NCBI GenBank assembly: GCA_904384225.1 | Contig: CAJFJV010000006.1 | Coordinates: 1 to 64,000, forward strand | Source: an uncultured Oscillospiraceae bacterium | GTDB taxonomy: Bacteria > Bacillota > Clostridia > Oscillospirales > Ruminococcaceae | Reading direction: 5' to 3' | Length of the DNA stretch: 64,000 nucleotides | In this document: positions 50,866 to 60,380 of the stretch, in pieces | How the letters are laid out: every line of letters begins with the position of its first letter | Numbering within the stretch: position 1 is the first letter of the stretch | Notes under the pieces: model-generated | Database searches by the model: none | Told to the model about the DNA's origin: nothing | Seen by the model: the letters and a program-made list of their open reading frames with translations, nothing else | Translations under genes and position numbers: made by a program

Positions 50866-51990
50866 TCAGCCTGCATTTAGGTATCGTTTTGCTGCGCCAT
50901 AGGTATTGGCCGCGCTGACAACAAAGTGATTTAGTTTTTGATACGATCCATTTATGCATTCAAAAACGCCCTGATTTTTAAAATAGGAAACAACATCCAA
51001 AAGCGTTTTATGCGCAAGTTCCGGCTCCACAGGAGCAACCGCATCCACAAACCATCCGGTTGCTGTAGCCCAATAAGCACCATTTTGGTACTCTCCCTGC
51101 GGCACGGGAAGCAAAAGGCGGTGCCAATATTCTTCTGGCGCAGTGTGCCGGAGCTGCCCGTGCTCTAAAATCCCCTTTGCATGGAGAATCAGCCAATTCT
51201 GTATACTTCGAATGCAGCCAACGCTCAACGGAAATCCAACTGAAAGTGCGTAACAGCTGCCCCACACATCTATCTGGCGGCAGTCTTTGCTTGCGGCGAG
51301 CAGCATCCCGCTCTCTTTTTCATAAAATACATTTTCAAGCTCTTTTGCTATCCGGCCAGCCACTTGCTCCATATCTCTATCACAGATTCCCATTGCACGC
51401 AGCCTTGCTGTAAGCATGCGGCACGCTCGCCAAAGCAGGATGGATTCCATCATCAAGGCCCCCGTTTTGCCGATGCAGTCCGTAAATCCATAAGGGGAAT
51501 GAGGATGATGCGGATCATTCCAAACCAATCCATGCTGTTCAAGCGGAATACACATTAAGCCGCGCCGCAATTCCCCAATATACTTTTCGACCAGTTCCTT
51601 CGCCCTATCTGCATCCACCCGATCCAACAGCAAAGCGAAAACAATCGCAAGGAAAGGGGTGTTATCTAAGTTCGCCTCGCCGCAGGGCAGATCCGGATTC
51701 CCGGCAGAATAAATCGCCGTTCCATGCGTATCTACCCGGTCAGGATACCAGCCGTCCGTTTGCCGTTGGTGGGAGAGAAGATATTCCACCCCGTCCTGCA
51801 GCAGTGCATCGGGAATCAGATCTCCCGCATATTCCGCCATATAGGCGAAATCCCGTGTCCAAAGCGCATCGTAATTTCCCATTCCATCCGGCGTCAAAAT
51901 GGTAATCCCGGAATCTGTTTTTCTTTTGCAGCCTTCAAGTTCTTCTTCGGTCCATTTTTTTAGCTCCCGGCAAATTTCTTTTGAAGTCAT
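50866..51990 (-). CDS. Six-hairpin ((alpha/alpha)6) glycosidase-like protein
   Basis: GNYDALWTRDFAYMAEYAGDLIP...LSHQRQTDGWYPDRVD...YWATATGWFVDAVAPVEPELAHKTLLDVVSYFKNQGVFE. Confidence 0.75.
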   Translation of the reverse strand: MTSKEICRELKKWTEEELEGCKRKTDSGITILTPDGMGNYDALWTRDFAYMAEYAGDLIPDALLQDGVEYLLSHQRQTDGWYPDRVDTHGTAIYSAGNPDLPCGEANLDNTPFLAIVFALLLDRVDADRAKELVEKYIGELRRGLMCIPLEQHGLVWNDPHHPHSPYGFTDCIGKTGALMMESILLWRACRMLTARLRAMGICDRDMEQVAGRIAKELENVFYEKESGMLLAASKDCRQIDVWGSCYALSVGFPLSVGCIRSIQNWLILHAKGILEHGQLRHTAPEEYWHRLLLPVPQGEYQNGAYWATATGWFVDAVAPVEPELAHKTLLDVVSYFKNQGVFECINGSYQKLNHFVVSAANTYGAAKRYLNAG

Positions 51991-52011
51991 GGAAAATTCC
52001 CTTTCTGTTTC

Positions 52012-52812
52012 TTATTTTACGCCTAAGCGCATCCGATAACAAAAATCCATCTGGAATGAAGTATGCCCATATACGCGAAAAACCGTATCGTAAAACTGTT
52101 TCATGTCTGCTTCGATCTTTTGAGGATACATGCGCAAAATCGTCTGTATCCCCCCTTGGCTCAGCATCAACCCACAAATCCGCCGGGAGGTGGCCTCCTC
52201 ACGGTTTGCAAAAACGATCTCTCGCGTATATTGAAATTGTCCGGATTGCTGAATATTTTGAAGATGATGCTCTTTGGGAAACCGCACAAAGGTATTGCGG
52301 ATATCAGGAAGTTCCGCTTCCAGTTCCTGTTCCCTCTGCCGCAGTTTAAGATAGGCCTTTTCCACCCGCCAATCACATACGGGCGGCCAATCGCAGTCCA
52401 CTGTCGCAAAAATGCCGCCCGGCTTTAAGATACGCCCCGCTTCCCGCAGCGTTGCCTGCGGATCCATCCAATGGAATGACTGTGAACAAATCACCACATC
52501 AGCATATGCTTTCGGCAAACCGGTCTCATGGGCAAAACCACGGATCAATGTAGTATCTTGCAAGTTTTTCGCCCTTGCACAGTTCAACATATCTTCACTG
52601 GGGTCCACCCCTATGATCCGTTGGGCCCTTCCTTGCCACACCAGCAAGGACAACCCCGTCCCACAGCCCAGATCCACTACTGTATGCGGCTTGTGCCCCA
52701 GCCAGCGCTCTGCTATTTCTGCCGGATAGGACGGCATCTTCGGCCGTGTTTCATCATAGGTGTCCGCAAACCGGCGGAACCGGTCCGCATTTTTTTGAAG
52801 TTCCTCAAACAT
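52012..52812 (-). CDS. Class I SAM-dependent methyltransferase; start placed at MFEELQ
   Basis: AERWLGHKPHTVVDLGCGTGLSLLVWQGRAQRIIGVDPSEDML...QSFHWMDPQATLREAGRILKPGG. Confidence 0.92.
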   Translation of the reverse strand: MFEELQKNADRFRRFADTYDETRPKMPSYPAEIAERWLGHKPHTVVDLGCGTGLSLLVWQGRAQRIIGVDPSEDMLNCARAKNLQDTTLIRGFAHETGLPKAYADVVICSQSFHWMDPQATLREAGRILKPGGIFATVDCDWPPVCDWRVEKAYLKLRQREQELEAELPDIRNTFVRFPKEHHLQNIQQSGQFQYTREIVFANREEATSRRICGLMLSQGGIQTILRMYPQKIEADMKQFYDTVFRVYGHTSFQMDFCYRMRLGVK

Positions 52813-52828
52813 AGCCAATATCCCCTTT

Positions 52829-53911
52829 TTATTTGACTTTAAAATAGTAATTTGTTTCCCATGCCGGGACATATGGATGATGGCGCAAAAAAACAGTATA
52901 GTCGGGACAAATCGAAAGGACTTGCTCCGGTATGGCGAACAGATCCTCATTTTTATGATAAGCCGCAATTTCCATATCCGGATGGCATCGGAGAATCGTT
53001 TCCTTTGCTCCTGCTATAGCCCGCGATTCTGAACCTTCCACGTCAAACTTAATGAAATCTACTGGTATATCCTGTGCTATTCGGTCCAACGCATTCCCCG
53101 CAACAGGCAGAGTCCCTTCCAGCAGCAAAGCAGAGCCCCTTCCTCTTTTTCCTTTTTTAACAAATAGCGTCTCCTGTCTGTCCCATGCGGCAGCATTAAC
53201 GATATCGATCTTTTCCCATTTGTGCTCCCGTGCTTTTTTCTGAAGCTTTTCACAGTTTTTAGGGTCGGGTTCCACGGCCGTAATCCTGCTATAATGACCA
53301 TCTGTTTCCAGTATAAAAGCGCCAACCGTATCCCCGTTATATGCACCAAGATCAACATAATGCTTTTTTTGGCTTACATCCAAAAGTGTCCAAGCTTCTT
53401 GATGCAGTGTTTCACATCCGCGCAAATATTCTATTTTCCCTGTCAGTTTATACTGGAGCACTGCTTGAAAAACGGCCCTTGACTGTTCATCTGCAAGCAG
53501 ATGATACGCCGCAGCCAATTCCTGTTCATGGCGCCTAACATAAGATAAATCAAATACGCTTCCGTCTGTCTGGACTACCGGGACGTCCGGTGCATAAAAA
53601 TCACACTGGCGGCTTATCTGATTCAGGCGTGAAAGCATCGGCTCATAGTCCACAGCAAAGCACAAAAGCGCTGTCATATTGGGATTCTCCTCCAATACGT
53701 CACGATACCGGCGGACCGGAAATCCTCGAAAGCTGTGTCCGCGTACAAAAGCGTCGCTTGCAAAAATCCCCTGTATCGAAATACCGCGCGACAAAAGCAC
53801 GTTTAAAATCTTATCCGCCCCGTCCCCCATCCCATAAAGGAAGATCGGCCGCTGCGTTTTGGCAAGATACGCCCAAAGATCCTCCCGGGGAAGAGGAAAT
53901 GGGAGGCTCAT
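52829..53911 (-). CDS. FkbM family methyltransferase with N-terminal nucleotide-binding-like domain
   Basis: YVDLGAYNGDTVGAFILETDGHYSRITAVEPDPKNCEKLQ...VDFIKFDVEGSESRAIAGAKETI. Confidence 0.88.
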   Translation of the reverse strand: MSLPFPLPREDLWAYLAKTQRPIFLYGMGDGADKILNVLLSRGISIQGIFASDAFVRGHSFRGFPVRRYRDVLEENPNMTALLCFAVDYEPMLSRLNQISRQCDFYAPDVPVVQTDGSVFDLSYVRRHEQELAAAYHLLADEQSRAVFQAVLQYKLTGKIEYLRGCETLHQEAWTLLDVSQKKHYVDLGAYNGDTVGAFILETDGHYSRITAVEPDPKNCEKLQKKAREHKWEKIDIVNAAAWDRQETLFVKKGKRGRGSALLLEGTLPVAGNALDRIAQDIPVDFIKFDVEGSESRAIAGAKETILRCHPDMEIAAYHKNEDLFAIPEQVLSICPDYTVFLRHHPYVPAWETNYYFKVK

Positions 53912-54942
53912 CTGTATGCATAAGCGCAGATCAAACGGAAAGTATTCCCTATCCCTTCCTGATGGCTGCGCTCATAACCGTGGCTTGCATAGACTCCCGC
54001 TCCGATCAATGCATGGCGCAGGTCATGCCCGGCACACAACGCCGCGTCTGCATCCGATCCATAAAATGGATAGACGTCCGCCGCATAGCGGATCCCCTGT
54101 TCTTTTGCGAGACGAATCAACGTATCCGTCATACCATAATGATAAGGGCCGTGCGAATCCTTAACACAGATCGAAACATCCCGTTCCGTACAGGACAGTC
54201 CTTCCCCCACACAGCCCATGTCTACGCACAGCAATTCGGACACATCATCCGGAACAGAAGCACAGCCGCCGTGTCCTACTTCTTCGAATACCGTAAAATG
54301 AAGCCACACTGTGCGGGGCGGCACTTTTTCTTTTGCCTGCTTAGCAAAACCGAGCAAAATTGCGGCTGAAAGTTTGTCGTCAAGAAAGCGCGACTTGATA
54401 TAACCGCTCTCTGTCACACGGGTACGCGGGTCGAAGCAGACCACACAGCCATTTTCAATCCCCAGCTTCTTTACATCTTCTGCGGTGGAAACGTCCGCGT
54501 CCAGCACAACTTCCATCGTATTGAAGCTGCGCTCCGCCGTACTATAATCTTTATTCACATGTACCGACGCGTTCACAAGCTGAAACGTCCCCTCTATCCT
54601 TCTCCCGTCTCTAGTATAGACAAGACAATTTTCTGCTTCCGTATTTTGCGGAGACAACCCTCCAAGCCCGGTAAGCATCAGCCGTCCGTTTTCCTTGACA
54701 CAGGCCACCATCCCGCCCAATGTGTCAATATGGGCTGTCAAAAGCAGGCCGTCCGCCCTATCCGCATCCGCCCTATCCGCATTTGAAATCCGGCAAAGGA
54801 CGCCGCCTTTGTTTGTAAATGTGGGTGTATATCCCATTGATTTTAGTTCGTCATATACAAAGCGGGCTGCACGATCGGTAAATCCAGTGGGACTGTCTTC
54901 CGCTGCCAGCTTGACAAAGGTATCGGTAATGTATGAGACCAT
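53908..54942 (-). CDS. M42 family metallopeptidase
   Basis: LLLTAHIDTLGGMVACVKENGRLMLTGLGG...SRFLDDKLSAAILLGF...VFEEVGHGG. Confidence 0.93.
   Translation of the reverse strand: MVSYITDTFVKLAAEDSPTGFTDRAARFVYDELKSMGYTPTFTNKGGVLCRISNADRADADRADGLLLTAHIDTLGGMVACVKENGRLMLTGLGGLSPQNTEAENCLVYTRDGRRIEGTFQLVNASVHVNKDYSTAERSFNTMEVVLDADVSTAEDVKKLGIENGCVVCFDPRTRVTESGYIKSRFLDDKLSAAILLGFAKQAKEKVPPRTVWLHFTVFEEVGHGGCASVPDDVSELLCVDMGCVGEGLSCTERDVSICVKDSHGPYHYGMTDTLIRLAKEQGIRYAADVYPFYGSDADAALCAGHDLRHALIGAGVYASHGYERSHQEGIGNTFRLICAYAYR
54753..54782. repeat. Perfect 15-bp tandem duplication inside M42 peptidase gene
   Basis: ccgccctatccgcat x2, encoding ADRAD-ADRAD. Confidence 0.95.
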
Positions 54943-55029
54943 ATGTATCTCCTCTTCTATTTTTATATTATCTGTTTTTCATCATACCACAGCAAAAGGA
55001 CTGCCGCAAGCGTTTCGCCATGCTTATTA

Positions 55030-56160
55030 TCAAGCGCGCAGTGCTTTTGCGTAAGCGAACAGATTCCGACAGGCAAGACGCAGCATATGCGGTGCTTCTG
55101 CCCGGGCTTTTTCCAGTGTAACGATCTGCTGATTGATTCCAAAAACCGCCGTTACTCCCGCTTCGTATGCGTCTTCCAAAACCGCTTTATCGTAATCTCC
55201 AACAAGCGCGACGACTGGTATCCCCAGCTTTTTTGCACGGCGCGCTACGCCGATAACAGCCTTTCCATTCAGACTTTGGTCGTCAAGCCGCCCCTCTCCG
55301 GTAATCACCAGATCTGCTCCGCATACCATTTCTTCGAAATGGATCAAATCCATTACAACCTCTATTCCCGGCTGCAAGTCCCCTTTCAAAAGCGCAGCGA
55401 CCCCAGCTCCCATTCCACCGGCAGCCCCAGCTCCCGGAAGTGCTGAAACCTCTTGTCCTAATACATCCCGCACAACGTCTGCAAAATGCGCCAGCCCTCT
55501 GTCCAAAAACTGCACGGTCTTTTCATCTGCCCCTTTTTGCGGTGCAAAAACGTATGCCGCACCACATTTTCCAACAAGTGGGTTTTCAATATCGCACATT
55601 GCACGGATATTCATTTTCCCAAATTGCTCTAAACCACGGCAATCAACATCTGCAATATTTCCCAATGTTCCGCCTACTGGTATGAACAGCTGTCCTTCTG
55701 TGTTGTAAAAACGTACACCAAGCGCCGAGGCCATGCCGCATCCCGCATCATTTGTCGCGCTTCCCCCAAGACCAAGCACCAGTTCCTCACAGCCGTTTTC
55801 GAGCGCATGACGCATCATCTCTCCTACGCCGTATGTTGTCGCATTAAGCGGATCTAACCGGCCGGCAGCCAGGGGAAGCCCTGCGGCTTTTGCCATTTCT
55901 ATTACGGCTGTTTTTCCTTTTCGAACATAAAATGTATCTATCTGCTCTCCAAAGGGGCCGGATACCTTCACCGGTATACGAACCGCGCCAAGCGCCGCTT
56001 CAAAACACTCTGCCGTTCCCTCTCCGCCATCCGCGACCGGTACCGCCGAAACTGCACAGCCTGTAAACTGCCTGACACACTCTTCCTTGACGATTCGCCC
56101 AATTTCTGTGGATGAAATCGAGCCTTTAAAAGAATCGGAAAGCACCACGCATTTTTTCAT
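55030..56160 (-). CDS. Glycerate kinase
   Basis: MKKCVVLSDSFKGSISSTEIGRIVKEE...VPVADGGEGTAECF...ELVLGLGGSATNDAGCGMA. Confidence 0.95.
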   Translation of the reverse strand: MKKCVVLSDSFKGSISSTEIGRIVKEECVRQFTGCAVSAVPVADGGEGTAECFEAALGAVRIPVKVSGPFGEQIDTFYVRKGKTAVIEMAKAAGLPLAAGRLDPLNATTYGVGEMMRHALENGCEELVLGLGGSATNDAGCGMASALGVRFYNTEGQLFIPVGGTLGNIADVDCRGLEQFGKMNIRAMCDIENPLVGKCGAAYVFAPQKGADEKTVQFLDRGLAHFADVVRDVLGQEVSALPGAGAAGGMGAGVAALLKGDLQPGIEVVMDLIHFEEMVCGADLVITGEGRLDDQSLNGKAVIGVARRAKKLGIPVVALVGDYDKAVLEDAYEAGVTAVFGINQQIVTLEKARAEAPHMLRLACRNLFAYAKALRA

Positions 56161-56518
56161 ATGACCCCTCCTATCGACGCTTCCAGTATAGCAGAGCAGA
56201 CTATGATATACAAGGCTGCGTTTGTCTATTCGCTGCTGTGGAGAGAAACGGCTCTTCGCTTTGACAGAAGATTTTTTACAAAGTTAAAATACAGTGCAAG
56301 AGCGCCCGCCTTTTTTCTGTATTTCCCTTTAGAAAACAGGTTCAGACGCTCCACGGTCAAAGGCAAAGCGCGGTTTATCTTAATAGCTTCACTTTGGGCA
56401 ATCGCTTTCCGTTCTACAATAAAAATCCGGATGAAGTGGTTACCCAGTTCATCCGGATTTCAAGCCGTTTTCTATTATGCTATGTTCCGTTTAAATGTTA
56501 AATGTGAGACTCTGCGCT

Positions 56519-58288
56519 TCAGCTTTCAACCTGTGCCGTATACAAATGATAGTAGTCCCCATGTTTTTCAATCAATTCTGCGTGGCTGCCGCTTTCAGAA
56601 ATCCCTTTATCGCGTACATACATAATCCGATCACAGTTTTTGATTGTGGAAAGACGGTGTGCAATAATAAACGACGTTCTCCCCTTTAAAAGAGCCTGCA
56701 AGCCTTCCTGCAAAAGGCGTTCCGTCTTGGCGTCGATAGAAGAAGTTGCTTCATCAAGCACCAAAATACGCGGATCTGACAACAGTGTGCGGGCGAATGC
56801 GATCAGCTGCTTTTGCCCTTGGGAAAGGCGGCTTCCGCGTTCGTTCACCTGCGTATGGTATCCATCCTCCATCTCCATGATAAAATCATGTGCGCGTACG
56901 GTTTTTGCCGCCGCAATGATCTCTTCCTCTGTTGCATCAAGCCGGCCATACCGGATATTATCCAAAATTGTGCCGGAAAAAATGAAGCTGTCTTGCAGCA
57001 TGATTCCCATCTGCGAACGCAGGGAGTGCAGCGTGACTTTGGAGATATCATGTCCATCCAGTTTAACGGCGCCTTCATTGACATTATAAAAGCGTGAAAT
57101 CAGGTTTACAATTGTGGTTTTTCCGGCTCCAGTCGGACCGACCAGCGCAATCGATTCTCCTGCTTGAATATCAAGATTCAAATTCTCTAAAACATTGACA
57201 GATCCATCATACGAGAAGGTAACGTGGTCAAACTGAACTGCCCCGGTAATCGGCGGGAGCTCATAAGCATCCGGCGCATCATCAATCGTAACAGGCTCAT
57301 CAATCATTTCAAAAATACGCTCCAGATAAGCCACAGCATTGATAAAGGTATTGTACAGATTAGAAAGCTGCAGGATCGGCTGCCAGAAACGCCATGCATA
57401 AGATGCAATTGCAATTAAGGTGCCAACCTGCACTGCCGGACCAAGCGTTAAAAGGCCAATCAGATACATTGCAGAAATGACCCATGCAGAGATGTTATCC
57501 ACAGAATACCAGACAAGGTTTGAAGTAAACTGCGCTTTCATCCAAGATTTTACGTATTTGCGGTTCAGTTTGTCGTAAATCCCCGCATTCTCTTCTTCCC
57601 GCACAAAAGACTGGGTAATCTTCGCCCCATCCAAGCTTTCATGCAGATAGGCGTTTAAATTGGAACCTTTGTTGGAAACGTCTTGCCAAGCACGACGCTG
57701 TGCAGGCTTTATGAAAAACACCACGATTAAAAACAGCGGTATGCCAGCCATTACAATCAAACTTAAACGCACATCGCATGCCAGCATAAAGCCCGCAATC
57801 AATATCAGGTTAAATGTCTCCAGAATAAAGTTAATGATACCATTCGACAATGCATCCGATACATTGTTGACATAGTTAATGACACGGGTCAGAATTTTCC
57901 CATGCGGGCGGTCATCATAAAATTGAAAAGGGAGTTTTTGCAGATGGTCAAATAAATCTTTTCGGATATCATAAATGATTTCCTGCCCAACAATCGTCAT
58001 ATACTTCGAACGGATCCATCCAAACCAAATGCTCAAAACAATGGAAACGGCCATCAGTACCGCCTGCCAAATCAACATGCCGTAATCCCGGTTCGGAACA
58101 GCAATGTTGATTGCGTCCTTAATCAAAAGAGGGCCTACCAGAGAACATACCGCCGATATTGCGGAGAATAAAAGCGAAAGCAGCATTTTCGTCTTATGCC
58201 GCTTAATATAAACACCCGCACGCAATAAATGATGTATATTAAACGGTGTTTCCAACGTTTCGTCAACATCGTAACGATTTCTTGCCAT
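56519..58288 (-). CDS. ABC exporter, TMD-NBD fusion (canonical Walker B, LSQGQ)
   Basis: GPTGAGKTTIVNL; RLSQGQKQLIAFAR; ILVLDEATSSID; IIAHRLST; start placed at MARNRY. Confidence 0.95.
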   Translation of the reverse strand: MARNRYDVDETLETPFNIHHLLRAGVYIKRHKTKMLLSLLFSAISAVCSLVGPLLIKDAINIAVPNRDYGMLIWQAVLMAVSIVLSIWFGWIRSKYMTIVGQEIIYDIRKDLFDHLQKLPFQFYDDRPHGKILTRVINYVNNVSDALSNGIINFILETFNLILIAGFMLACDVRLSLIVMAGIPLFLIVVFFIKPAQRRAWQDVSNKGSNLNAYLHESLDGAKITQSFVREEENAGIYDKLNRKYVKSWMKAQFTSNLVWYSVDNISAWVISAMYLIGLLTLGPAVQVGTLIAIASYAWRFWQPILQLSNLYNTFINAVAYLERIFEMIDEPVTIDDAPDAYELPPITGAVQFDHVTFSYDGSVNVLENLNLDIQAGESIALVGPTGAGKTTIVNLISRFYNVNEGAVKLDGHDISKVTLHSLRSQMGIMLQDSFIFSGTILDNIRYGRLDATEEEIIAAAKTVRAHDFIMEMEDGYHTQVNERGSRLSQGQKQLIAFARTLLSDPRILVLDEATSSIDAKTERLLQEGLQALLKGRTSFIIAHRLSTIKNCDRIMYVRDKGISESGSHAELIEKHGDYYHLYTAQVES

Positions 58289-58304
58289 AACGCATTTCCC
58301 TCCT

Positions 58305-60053
58305 TTATTCCTCACCGTTTTGCAGCAGGAATACCTCTCGATAATATCCCGGCTGTTTAGAAAGCTCTTCATGTGTGCCGTACTGTACAATTGTCCCTTT
58401 ATCGAGCACAACAATCCGATCGGCACGTTTGGTTGTTGAAATGCGCTGCGCTATAATGATTTTTGTACATGGGAAATCAAGAGAAGCCAGCTGCTCTTGA
58501 ATATATTTCTCTGTTTCCAAATCAACTGCCGACGTCGTATCATCCAAAATTAAAACAGAAGGCCGAATTGCCAATGCACGCGCCAAAGCAATACGCTGTT
58601 TCTGGCCGCCTGACAGGCCGGTGCCGCGCTCTCCGATCAGCGTATCAAATCCATCCGGAAGCTTGTCTGCAAAATCGACACACGCCATCTTTGCATAGCG
58701 CTGCACCTCTTCTTCCGGCATATCAGAATCTCCATATGCGATGTTTCCATCCACTGTATCAGAAAACAAAAATACTTCCTGTGTTGCAAGACCAATTGAA
58801 GCACGCAATTTGTGAAGCGGGTACATCCTAACCGGTATCCCGTCTACCTTTATTTCACCTTCAGATGCGTCTGCAAATCGCGGTATCAGATTGATTAGGG
58901 ATGTTTTTCCTGCGCCGGTCGGCCCCATAATGGCAATGGTCTCTCCCGGTTCAATATGAAGATCAATGTCGTGCAGTACCGTTGCCCCATGCATCTTAAG
59001 CCCTACATGGTCAAAATCGATGCGGCCTTCCACACGTTTTCCATTGTCCACAGCATCTGGCCGTGTAGCAATCGTAGAGCGGGAATAATATAGCTCAATG
59101 ATTTTAGAAGCACTTGCAAAAAAGCGCTGCAGATCGTTGATATGCATACCCAGCATACGCATAGGTGAGGTCAGCGTCCAGCACAGGGAGTTAAACAGTG
59201 TAAACGTACCAATAGAGATTCTTCCAATAATCAGAAAAATACCGCCCACTAACAGCACGGCAATGGAAAGCGCCTGCGAAAGCCCGTCAATAAAAGGGCT
59301 GTATTTTAGCCACGTCATGGACGCGGCCAGATTGGCCTTCTTAAACGCACGGTTTTTTTCATCGAACCGCTCTATTTCATACGCCTCACGGGCAAATGCC
59401 TTAACAACACGGTTGCCCGAAATGTTTTCCTGTGCAGCAGTATTCAGCTGCGACAACCGTTCGCGCAGATCCACATACATCGGCCGGACCTGTTTGGCAA
59501 ACGATTTTGTCAAGAGAAAAATAATCGGCGTAACCGCCAAAAGCGTTAGTGCGAAAAGCCAATCGGAAATAAGGAAGCAGATTGTGGTAGTCAAAAACAG
59601 GACTATACATTCTAACAATTGGCGGATGACCCAACATACAGTATGCCGGATCATGTCCATATCGCCGGTCAGTCTCGTCATCAAATCGCCGGTGCGGTTT
59701 TTGGAATAAAAATCCATATCTTGCTCCTGCATGGTTTTATACAAATCCCGGCGGAGCTTATATGTAACTTGTTGCGAGACATGCTCATATGTCATAATCG
59801 AGCAGTAATTAAAAGATGTGCGCAGTAATGTAAATCCAATCAAAATAATAATCCAGAAGATTAACTGATTGATTACCGCCTGTGTTACAAATCCTCCCTC
59901 CTCCAGCGGATAGAAGACCGTATCCATTATCTCAGCTGTAATCAATGGCGTCACAAGCTGCGACATTGCAATTAAAACAGTCGAGCACAGAGCAAATATA
60001 TAGCGGCCGTGAAACCCCTCCAGCCTGCTCCAGACCCATTTTAACTGAAACAT
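58305..60053 (-). CDS. ABC exporter, TMD-NBD fusion (degenerate catalytic residues)
   Basis: GPTGAGKTSLINL; LSGGQKQRIALAR; VLILDDTTSAVD; IIIAQRIST; start placed at MFQLKW. Confidence 0.95.
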   Translation of the reverse strand: MFQLKWVWSRLEGFHGRYIFALCSTVLIAMSQLVTPLITAEIMDTVFYPLEEGGFVTQAVINQLIFWIIILIGFTLLRTSFNYCSIMTYEHVSQQVTYKLRRDLYKTMQEQDMDFYSKNRTGDLMTRLTGDMDMIRHTVCWVIRQLLECIVLFLTTTICFLISDWLFALTLLAVTPIIFLLTKSFAKQVRPMYVDLRERLSQLNTAAQENISGNRVVKAFAREAYEIERFDEKNRAFKKANLAASMTWLKYSPFIDGLSQALSIAVLLVGGIFLIIGRISIGTFTLFNSLCWTLTSPMRMLGMHINDLQRFFASASKIIELYYSRSTIATRPDAVDNGKRVEGRIDFDHVGLKMHGATVLHDIDLHIEPGETIAIMGPTGAGKTSLINLIPRFADASEGEIKVDGIPVRMYPLHKLRASIGLATQEVFLFSDTVDGNIAYGDSDMPEEEVQRYAKMACVDFADKLPDGFDTLIGERGTGLSGGQKQRIALARALAIRPSVLILDDTTSAVDLETEKYIQEQLASLDFPCTKIIIAQRISTTKRADRIVVLDKGTIVQYGTHEELSKQPGYYREVFLLQNGEE

Positions 60054-60380
60054 ATTTCTTTCACCTCTTTTTGAAAATGCAGAGCAAACACGTTTTTCTG
60101 TTATTTCCCCAATGCTTTCAATGTATTTTCTATTATAACGATTGCTTCGAAAAAGAAAAGGGGTTCTTCGCAATTCTTTGATACAAAAACTGCATAAAGT
60201 TTTGACAATACAAAATGTCCTATCTGTGCTATTTGTGTCTTTTATTAAAGGCAACTCTATATTTTATTTATTTTCAGGGAATAAACGCTTGCCGTTTTTA
60301 TTATCCGGCATTATAATTGATAAAAACAGGTATTTTTATGGTTTCATTTCGTGTTCATATATAAAAGGAGTACATTGGAT

